Assembly (NCBI GenBank): GCA_900549495.1 | Contig: UROL01000009.1 | Coordinates: 1 to 20,499 of the forward strand | Direction of reading: 5' to 3' | DNA: 20,499 nucleotides | Source: an uncultured Eubacteriales bacterium | Lineage (GTDB): Bacteria; Bacillota; Clostridia; Oscillospirales; Oscillospiraceae | In this document: positions 15,091 through 20,499 of the stretch, in pieces | Position numbering within the stretch: the first letter of the stretch is position 1 | Layout of the letters: the number at the start of each line of letters is the position of its first letter | The notes under the pieces: generated by a model | What the model was told of the DNA's origin: nothing | Databases searched by the model: none | The model's input: the letters and a program-made list of their open reading frames with translations, nothing else | Made by a program: the position numbers and the translations under genes

Positions 15091-15825
15091 TTGAAACCAA
15101 AACATCAGAATATTGTGGAATTTGAGGTAAGCGGTGACTATGCACTGTTTTCCGATCCGATTATGCGCCTGGGGGGCGAGAAATGCACTTATCAGGTGCC
15201 AACGTATGAGGCGTTGAAGGGTATTCTCTGCTCAGTGTACTGGAAGCCTACGTTGATATGGCGGATTCTGGATGTGCGGGTTATGAACCCGATTCAAACG
15301 GAGGTCAAGGGTATCCGCCCAATCAAATACAGCGAAAAAAGCAACGATCTTGCCTACTATACCTACCTGAAAAACTGCCGATACCAGGTTCGAGCATGTT
15401 TCGAATGGAACGATAACCGTCCGGAGCTTGCAAAGGACAGAAATGAGAACAAACATCACCAGATTGCAAAACGAATGATAGAAAAAGGAGGCCGCAGGGA
15501 TATTTTCCTTGGAACAAGAGAGTGCCAAGGCTATGTTGCACCATGCGTTTTTGGATGTGATGCGGGTGCATATGACTCCCTGCCAGAGCTGAGCTTCGGT
15601 CTAATGTACCATGGTATTACCTATCCGGATGAAGCATATTCCGAGGCAACAAAAGACTGGATGACTGCACGTTTTTGGTATCCCATTATGAAAAATGGTG
15701 TAATTCATTTCCTATCCCCGGAGGAGTGCCCCGGACAGAAACCGCTTCGTCAGATGAAGATGAAGAATTTTTCGGATAACACGAACAATTTTATGGGGCT
15801 AAAGGAATTTGGGGAGGTGGAATGA
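15091..15825 (+). CDS. cas5c: Cas5c (Cas5d), type I-C crRNA-processing endoribonuclease
   Basis: In type I-C this protein replaces Cas6: it cuts the pre-crRNA repeat and stays bound to the 5' handle within the effector. The 244-residue product aligns throughout with Bacillus halodurans Cas5d as I remember it, including FEVSGDYALFSDP, GGEKCTYQVPTYEALKG and LGTRECQGYVAPC. The processing residues are all present: Tyr50 in SVYWKP and Lys121-His122 in DRNENKHH, equivalent to Tyr46, Lys116 and His117 there. The start is TTG at 15091, as the next Met (residue 25) lies inside the conserved domain; GGGGGTG (15079-15085) is 5 bases upstream. It starts 2 bases after cas3, so translation is likely coupled. 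Confidence 0.95.
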   Translation: MKPKHQNIVEFEVSGDYALFSDPIMRLGGEKCTYQVPTYEALKGILCSVYWKPTLIWRILDVRVMNPIQTEVKGIRPIKYSEKSNDLAYYTYLKNCRYQVRACFEWNDNRPELAKDRNENKHHQIAKRMIEKGGRRDIFLGTRECQGYVAPCVFGCDAGAYDSLPELSFGLMYHGITYPDEAYSEATKDWMTARFWYPIMKNGVIHFLSPEECPGQKPLRQMKMKNFSDNTNNFMGLKEFGEVE

Positions 15826-17622
15826 ATGGGGCTGATGAAACAGGCATATGACACCTACTGTGCCCTGGAGGCAAAGTACGCCGGGGTATATGAATCAGGA
15901 AAAGAACCGCTGTCACCAATCTCTCACCAGATTGCAAATGCAGATATTGAGATAACACTGAATTCAGAAGGAGCCCTTTTGAGCGCATCTCTTGTAGATA
16001 AATCAAATGCACGAATTATCATTCCTGTAACAGAAACTTCTGCCGGACGAACAGGCGAAACCAACAGCGCTCACCCGCTGTGTGATCAGCTTCGTTTCTT
16101 TTCGACTATCTATCCCGAAAAATACAGCGCTTTCCTGACGCAGCTGCACCAATGGGAAAATTCGCCCTATGGGCATCCCAAACTGGCCCCCATTGCACGC
16201 TATGTCGAAAAGGGAACAATTTTGGAGGATTTAGAACGCTTTGGCTTGATTACTCGAAACGAGAAGGGATTTCCTACCAAGGAAAAGCAAATGGTCTGCT
16301 GGCGGGTAGAGAGTGGAAATCCAAATGAAATTGCAGAATGCTGGCGTGATAGGACGTTATTTCGTTCTTTTATTGAATATTATGCATCTACCAAAAGGGA
16401 TAAACCGGTATTCTGCATGGTATCTGGTCAGGAAGCGGTTCCGGCAAGTCAGCATCCTAAGAAAATCATCAATACCTCCGCCAATGCAAAGCTGATTTCT
16501 GCCAAAGATACTGGCGGTTTCACCTATCGTGGGCGCTTCACAGAAGACACACAGGCAATGACCATGAGCTACGATGCCTCCCAGAAAATACACAACGCAC
16601 TCCATTGGCTCGCTGCAACACAGGGGGTATACATCGGGGGGAGAACCTTCCTCTTCTGGAATCCCCAAGGAATAGAAATTCCAAAGGCCCATGTATCCAT
16701 ACGCCCAAGGAATACAATGAAACGATTCAAATACTCTGACTACAAAAAAGACCTTGAAAATGCGCTGCGTGGATGGCAAGAGAAACTTCCAGCCGATGCG
16801 GACGCTGTCATTGCAGCCTTTGATGCGGCAACTTCTGGCCGTCTTTCCGTAACCTATTATAGTGAGATGATTGTCACAGACTTTTTGGAGCGACTGCATC
16901 ACTGGGAGAAAATCTGCTGCTGGGAACATGCGCTTTGGGGCATACAGTCCCCAGACCTGTATGACATTGTGAACTACGCCTTTGGTACGCCTCGCACTTC
17001 TAACGGCAAAACAATATTTGAAACAGATGAGCGGATCATGCGCCAGTATGTCCAGCGCCTGCTGTCCTGCCGCATAGACAAGGCTTTTATCCCGACAGAT
17101 ATTGTGCGTGCAATTGTCACCAAGGCATCCAATTTGCAAATTTTGAATGCAGAAGCAAGGGAAAATGTACTTTCTACCGCATGTGCGGTGCTTCGAAAAA
17201 ACTATTTTGACAGATGTCAGGAGGAATGGAACATGGCATTGGAACCGGAGAAAAAGGATGTCAGTTACCAATATGGCAGACTATTGGCAGTGCTTGAGAA
17301 AATCGAACGAGATACATTCGCTTCATGGGAAACACGTGAGCCAAACGCCATCAGATTGCAGCCTGTGTTTACAAAACGTCCACAGCATACATTCACCGTA
17401 ATTATGGAGCAGCTGAAGAAAGCGTATTATCCAAAGTTGAGGCCGGGGGCAAGGGTGAATTATGAGCGCCTGATTGGGGAAATCATGGAGCAGATTTCCC
17501 AGTGCCCACAGAGTGGTCATGAGGAGGCGCTGAAGGACACCTATCTGTTTGGCTATTATTTACAGAAAAACGCCCTGTACACATCTAAAAATAACGAAAG
17601 CAATCAGGAGGTAGAACAATGA
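15826..17622 (+). CDS. cas8c: Cas8c (Csd1), large subunit of the type I-C effector
   Basis: Large subunit that recognises the PAM and anchors Cas5c and the crRNA in the I-C effector complex. The 598-residue length is normal for Csd1. Recognisable parts include the N-terminal LMKQAYDTYCALE, the middle FLFWNPQGIEIP, and the C-terminal SYQYGRLLAVLEKIE and GYYLQKNALYT. The ATG at 15826 directly follows the cas5c stop, with GGGGAGGTGG (15811-15820) 5 bases upstream. The C-terminal 129 residues, from Met470, carry their own ribosome site and start and are probably also made as a free small subunit (Cas11c). The stop overlaps the cas7c start by 4 bases. Sequence divergence in this family is high, but context and length make the call firm. 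Confidence 0.95.
   Translation: MGLMKQAYDTYCALEAKYAGVYESGKEPLSPISHQIANADIEITLNSEGALLSASLVDKSNARIIIPVTETSAGRTGETNSAHPLCDQLRFFSTIYPEKYSAFLTQLHQWENSPYGHPKLAPIARYVEKGTILEDLERFGLITRNEKGFPTKEKQMVCWRVESGNPNEIAECWRDRTLFRSFIEYYASTKRDKPVFCMVSGQEAVPASQHPKKIINTSANAKLISAKDTGGFTYRGRFTEDTQAMTMSYDASQKIHNALHWLAATQGVYIGGRTFLFWNPQGIEIPKAHVSIRPRNTMKRFKYSDYKKDLENALRGWQEKLPADADAVIAAFDAATSGRLSVTYYSEMIVTDFLERLHHWEKICCWEHALWGIQSPDLYDIVNYAFGTPRTSNGKTIFETDERIMRQYVQRLLSCRIDKAFIPTDIVRAIVTKASNLQILNAEARENVLSTACAVLRKNYFDRCQEEWNMALEPEKKDVSYQYGRLLAVLEKIERDTFASWETREPNAIRLQPVFTKRPQHTFTVIMEQLKKAYYPKLRPGARVNYERLIGEIMEQISQCPQSGHEEALKDTYLFGYYLQKNALYTSKNNESNQEVEQ
17233..17622 (+). CDS. cas11c: Cas11c small subunit from an internal start in cas8c
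   Basis: Type I-C effectors are known to contain a small subunit translated from within cas8c. Here a perfect AGGAGG (17219-17224) lies 8 bases before an ATG (17233-17235) that is in frame with cas8c, at residue 470. The product would be 129 residues, beginning MALEPEKKDVSYQYGRLLAVLEK and ending with the cas8c stop; this is the expected size and region, and is predicted to be mostly helical. Nearby ATG 17226 is out of frame. This is the only AGGAGG that I noticed ahead of an in-frame Met in the 3' third of cas8c. The site is seen in the sequence; the separate protein is inferred from studied I-C systems. Confidence 0.78.
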   Translation: MALEPEKKDVSYQYGRLLAVLEKIERDTFASWETREPNAIRLQPVFTKRPQHTFTVIMEQLKKAYYPKLRPGARVNYERLIGEIMEQISQCPQSGHEEALKDTYLFGYYLQKNALYTSKNNESNQEVEQ

Positions 17623-18500
17623 GCGTTTTGAAGAATAAGATTGACTTTGTGGCTTTGATTTCTGTAACCGGAGCTAACAGCAATGGCGATCCACTGAACG
17701 GCAACCGTCCCCGCACAGATTTGAACGGCTTTGGAGAGATTTCCGACGTGTGTATCAAGCGCAAAATCCGCAACCGGATGCAGGATCTTGGCAACCCCAT
17801 TTTTGTTCAGTCTGAAGAACGGTGCACGGATGGCTTCAAAAGCCTCAGTGAACGAGCTATCATGACGTTGGGAAAGAACCTTTCAAAGGAAGAACATGCG
17901 CTTTCTGCTTGCAATACTTGGATGGATGTTCGAGCATTCGGCCAGGTGTTTGCATATGGCGGCAAGAAAAAGAAATCGGAACAAGACCCTGATAAAGGGG
18001 GAGATGGCGTTTCCGTCGGAGTTCGTGGCCCTGTCTCTATTCATCAAAGTAAAAGTATTTCCACTGTCGATATAGATTCGTTTCAGATTACCAAAAGTGT
18101 CAATGGAGAAACTACCAAAGATGGTTCTCGTTCCTCTGATACCATGGGTATGAAGCATTTTGTCCGTTTCGGCCTGTACAAAATTAAGGGCTCTATCAAT
18201 GTTCAGTTGGCCGAAAAAACCGGTTTCACAGAGGCTGATGCTGAAACGATTAAGGAGTGTCTGCGTACCCTCTTTGTCAATGATGCTTCCTCTGCCAGAC
18301 CGGACGGCTCTATGGAGGTTGTAAAGCTCTACTGGTGGAAGCACAACTGCAAGGATGGTCAGTATTCTTCCGCAACGGTGCACCGCTCTGTGAAAGTTAC
18401 TCAGAAGGATAGCGACAAGGTGCCCTCTTGTGTGGATGATTACATCATTACTGTGGAAAAGCTCCCCGGCCTGGAGCCTGAAATTATCGATGGACTATAA
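17619..18500 (+). CDS. cas7c: Cas7c (Csd2), crRNA-binding backbone of the type I-C effector
   Basis: RAMP-fold protein that polymerises along the crRNA spacer to form the backbone of the I-C complex. The 293-residue product begins with the family's N-terminal strand and loop, DFVALISVTGANSNGDPLNG (residues 9-28) followed by NRPRTD, and contains DVRAFGQVFA and RGPVSIHQSKS, all typical of Csd2. Length is normal. The ATG overlaps the cas8c stop by 4 bases, with CAGGAGG (17605-17611) 7 bases upstream, a strong site that fits the need for several copies per complex. Its 3' end overlaps cas4 by 11 bases. Base composition is like cas3-cas8c and unlike the following genes. Confidence 0.96.
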   Translation: MSVLKNKIDFVALISVTGANSNGDPLNGNRPRTDLNGFGEISDVCIKRKIRNRMQDLGNPIFVQSEERCTDGFKSLSERAIMTLGKNLSKEEHALSACNTWMDVRAFGQVFAYGGKKKKSEQDPDKGGDGVSVGVRGPVSIHQSKSISTVDIDSFQITKSVNGETTKDGSRSSDTMGMKHFVRFGLYKIKGSINVQLAEKTGFTEADAETIKECLRTLFVNDASSARPDGSMEVVKLYWWKHNCKDGQYSSATVHRSVKVTQKDSDKVPSCVDDYIITVEKLPGLEPEIIDGL

Positions 18501-19152
18501 GGAAGATGAGTATCTCCAGCTCTCTGGCCTACAACATTTCCGGTTTTGTAGACGCAGGTGGGCCCTCATTCACATTGAGCACCAGTGGGCGGAGAATTAC
18601 CGCACCATTGATGGGGCCATACTCCATGAAAATGCCCACGATACCTCCTTTCGGGAGAGCCGGGGGGATATCCTTATCACCAGGGGGGTCAGCGTCTATT
18701 CGGCGGCGCTGGGGGTTTCCGGGCAGTGCGATGTGCTGGAATACCGCCGGGGGAGTACCGGTATCCCCTTGACCGGGCGTGAAGGGCTCTGGCAGCCCTA
18801 TCCGGTGGAATACAAGCGGGGAAAGCCACGGGAGGACACCGGCGATACCCTCCAGCTCTGCGGGCAGGCTATGTGCCTGGAGGCCATGCTCTGCTGCGAC
18901 ATTCCGGAGGGTGCCCTCTACTATGGGGAAATCCGCCGCCGGGTGCCGGTAACCTTTTCTCCGGAGCTGCGGGAGCAGGTGCGTTCCTATTTAGAGGAAA
19001 TGCACCAACTCTACCGCCGGGGCTATACTCCCCGGGTCAAGCCTTCGAAATCCTGCAACGCATGCTCTCTGAAAGAATTGTGCTTGCCCAAGCTGATGAA
19101 AAGCCGCTCCGTCTGTGCCTATTTGAAGGCTGCAATGGAGGAAACGCCATGA
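18490..19152 (+). CDS. cas4: Cas4, PAM-selecting prespacer exonuclease (type I-C)
   Basis: RecB-like iron-sulphur nuclease that partners Cas1-Cas2, trims prespacers and ensures correct PAM and orientation. The 220-residue product has the four cluster cysteines Cys20, Cys189, Cys192 and Cys198, and RecB motifs His46 (AILHEN), Asp81 (GQCDVLEY), Glu107-x-Lys109 (VEYKRGK) and QLCGQAMCLE. All are intact. The ATG at 18490 starts the typical DEYLQLSGLQHFRFC segment, and lies inside the last codons of cas7c; the ribosome site is weak, so coupling to cas7c is likely. GC content is much higher than in cas7c. The stop overlaps cas1 by 4 bases. Confidence 0.95.
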   Translation: MDYKEDEYLQLSGLQHFRFCRRRWALIHIEHQWAENYRTIDGAILHENAHDTSFRESRGDILITRGVSVYSAALGVSGQCDVLEYRRGSTGIPLTGREGLWQPYPVEYKRGKPREDTGDTLQLCGQAMCLEAMLCCDIPEGALYYGEIRRRVPVTFSPELREQVRSYLEEMHQLYRRGYTPRVKPSKSCNACSLKELCLPKLMKSRSVCAYLKAAMEETP

Positions 19153-20180
19153 AGCAGTTGCTGAATACCCTGTTCGTCACCTCCGAGGATGTATATCTTT
19201 CCTTGGAGGGTGAGAACATTCTGGCCAACCGGGCAGGGGAGGTGGTGGCCCGATATCCCCTGCACACCCTGCAAGCCATCGTCACCTTCTCCTATGCCGG
19301 GGCCTCTCCGGCGCTGATGGGAGCCTGCGGGGAAAAGGGAATTGGCCTGGCCTTCTGTAATCCCAGGGGGCGGTTTCTGGCTCGGGTCTGCGCCGAAAGC
19401 AACGGAAATGTCCTGCTTCGCCGGGAGCAATACCGGGTGGCGGATGACCCGGAGCGCAGCTGCCAGATTGCCCGCACCATGATTTTCGGGAAGCTCAGCA
19501 ACGCTGCCGCTGTTATTCGGCGCACGGTGCGGGATCATGGCCCCCGGCTTGCAGAGTGCGGACTGGAGGCCGCCTCGGGTGAAATCCGTGCCCTGCTCCC
19601 CACCGTCCTGGAGGCGGCCGACCTGGACACCCTGCGGGGGCTGGAGGGCGTAGGCGCTGCCGCCTACTTCGGCGTGTTCGACCATCTGCTTTTGGGGCGG
19701 AAGGAGGATTTCTTTTTCCATGGCCGTAACCGCCGCCCGCCCCTGGATCGGGTGAACGCCATGCTTTCCTTTGCCTATAGCTTGCTGGGCCACGACTGCG
19801 CCAGTGCATTGGAAAGCGTGGGCCTGGATGCCTATGTGGGCTTCCTCCACCGGGACCGCCCCGGCCGGGAGTCGCTGGCCCTGGATCTGATGGAGGAGCT
19901 TCGCCCCTGTATGGCAGACCGTTTTGTGCTGACACTGGTGAATAACCGGGTGATGAGGCCGGAGGATTTCCAGGTGCAGGATAGCGGCGCTGTTCTGCTC
20001 ACCGATGAGGGACGCAGACGTTTTCTGAAAGCGTGGCAGGAGCGGAAGCGGGACACCCTGACGCACCCCTATCTGAACGAAAAGCTAAGCTGGGGTATGG
20101 TTCCCTATATCCAGGCCCTGCTGCTGGCTCGCTGCCTCCGGGGGGATCTGGATGCCTACCCACCCTTTTTATGGAAGTGA
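19149..20180 (+). CDS. cas1: Cas1 integrase (type I-C)
   Basis: Integrase that, with Cas2, inserts new spacers at the leader end of the CRISPR array. The 343-residue product has the metal-binding residues Glu166 in GLEGVGAAAYF, His234 in GFLHRDRPGRESLALDLMEELRP and Asp246/Glu249 in LDLMEELRP, each with the normal spacing. The N-terminal beta domain starts LLNTLFVTSEDVYLSLEGEN, usual for subtype I-C. The ATG at 19149 was chosen because it overlaps the cas4 stop (ATGA) and begins the conserved domain; the frame is open well upstream (to 18873) inside cas4, which is a shadow. It is high in GC (44 of 60 bases in 19561-19620), like cas4 and the chromosomal backbone. Confidence 0.97.
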   Translation: MKQLLNTLFVTSEDVYLSLEGENILANRAGEVVARYPLHTLQAIVTFSYAGASPALMGACGEKGIGLAFCNPRGRFLARVCAESNGNVLLRREQYRVADDPERSCQIARTMIFGKLSNAAAVIRRTVRDHGPRLAECGLEAASGEIRALLPTVLEAADLDTLRGLEGVGAAAYFGVFDHLLLGRKEDFFFHGRNRRPPLDRVNAMLSFAYSLLGHDCASALESVGLDAYVGFLHRDRPGRESLALDLMEELRPCMADRFVLTLVNNRVMRPEDFQVQDSGAVLLTDEGRRRFLKAWQERKRDTLTHPYLNEKLSWGMVPYIQALLLARCLRGDLDAYPPFLWK

Positions 20181-20184
20181 TTGT

Positions 20185-20475
20185 ATGCTGGTGCTCATTA
20201 CCTATGATGTCAATACCAACGATGCCGCCGGGAAAAAGCGTTTACGGCAGATAGCCAAAAAGTGTGTAGATTACGGCCAGCGGGTGCAGAACTCTGTCTT
20301 CGAATGCTCCCTGGATGCCGGTCAGTGCCGCAGCCTACAGGCAAAGCTGCTGTCCATTATAGACCCGGAAAAGGACAGCCTCCGTTTCTATTACCTGGGC
20401 AACAACTACGAAAAAAAGGTGGAGCATTTCGGTGCCAAGCAGACCTACCGCCCAGAGGATACCCTGATTGTCTGA
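20185..20475 (+). CDS. cas2: Cas2, adaptation complex subunit
   Basis: Small ferredoxin-fold protein that dimerises and holds two Cas1 dimers and the prespacer together. The 96-residue product begins MLVLITYDVNT with the conserved Asp8, and has the basic RLRQIAKKCVDYGQRVQNSVFEC stretch and an end typical of I-C Cas2 (near FYYLGNNYEKKVEHFG). The ATG at 20185 lies 4 bases after the cas1 stop, with GGAAGTG (20173-20179) as a modest ribosome site; an upstream in-frame start at 20152 would overlap cas1 and lies before the first conserved strand. It is the last gene of the operon, and only 24 bases remain before the window ends. Confidence 0.97.
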   Translation: MLVLITYDVNTNDAAGKKRLRQIAKKCVDYGQRVQNSVFECSLDAGQCRSLQAKLLSIIDPEKDSLRFYYLGNNYEKKVEHFGAKQTYRPEDTLIV

Positions 20476-20499
20476 GGGTGAAGCCCCAGTGCCCACCCA

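Noticed and set aside
18430..18489. Upstream extension of cas4 to 18430
   Set aside because: It would add 20 residues translated from the other frame of cas7c (MWMITSLLWK...), before the conserved Cas4 N-terminus.

Overview
The window is one end of a contig. Its first 50 bases are an Illumina/Nextera library adapter, not genome. Every gene is on the + strand. The GC-rich backbone, the topA-trmFO-plsX-rnc order, the TrmFO tRNA-methylation route and strong Shine-Dalgarno sites point to a Firmicute, most likely a gut clostridium of the Oscillospirales/Ruminococcaceae type. That taxonomic placement is inference.

Region 1 (51-5667) is a tightly packed, overlapping operon. It holds the 3' part of topA (DNA topoisomerase I), trmFO (folate-dependent tRNA m5U54 methylation), plsX (acyl-phosphate synthesis for phospholipids), rnc (RNase III) and an N-acetylhexosamine 1-kinase (NahK-like) gene, and it ends at a clear hairpin terminator. 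Region 2 (5671-9392) starts at an extended -10 promoter and carries a short surface-glycan set: a GT-B glycosyltransferase, a GT-A (GT2) glycosyltransferase and a Wzx-type flippase. Region 3 is a tRNA-Leu(GAG) gene with a consensus promoter and its own terminator.

Region 4 (9618-11072) lies directly behind the tRNA and looks like an acquired islet. It is lower in GC and contains a fragment resembling the end of a phage distal tail protein, a perfect 10-bp inverted repeat, and three or four small membrane-protein genes, one of them DUF3784. A cytosolic GH43 glycosidase gene (11069-12364) follows and ends in a terminator.

Region 5 (12530-20475) is a complete type I-C CRISPR-Cas operon, cas3-cas5c-cas8c-cas7c-cas4-cas1-cas2, behind a strong promoter. 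Key motifs are intact in all genes checked. Cas5c keeps the Tyr/Lys/His set used for crRNA processing, which explains the absence of cas6. A strong Shine-Dalgarno and in-frame ATG inside cas8c would make a separate 129-residue Cas11c small subunit. GC content rises sharply at the cas7/cas4 junction, so the effector and adaptation halves may have different histories. The window stops 24 bases after cas2, so the CRISPR array is not visible.

I see no wholly new system. The items most worth a second look are the internal cas11c start, the composition step inside the cas operon, the islet behind tRNA-Leu and the adapter that creates a false topA start.
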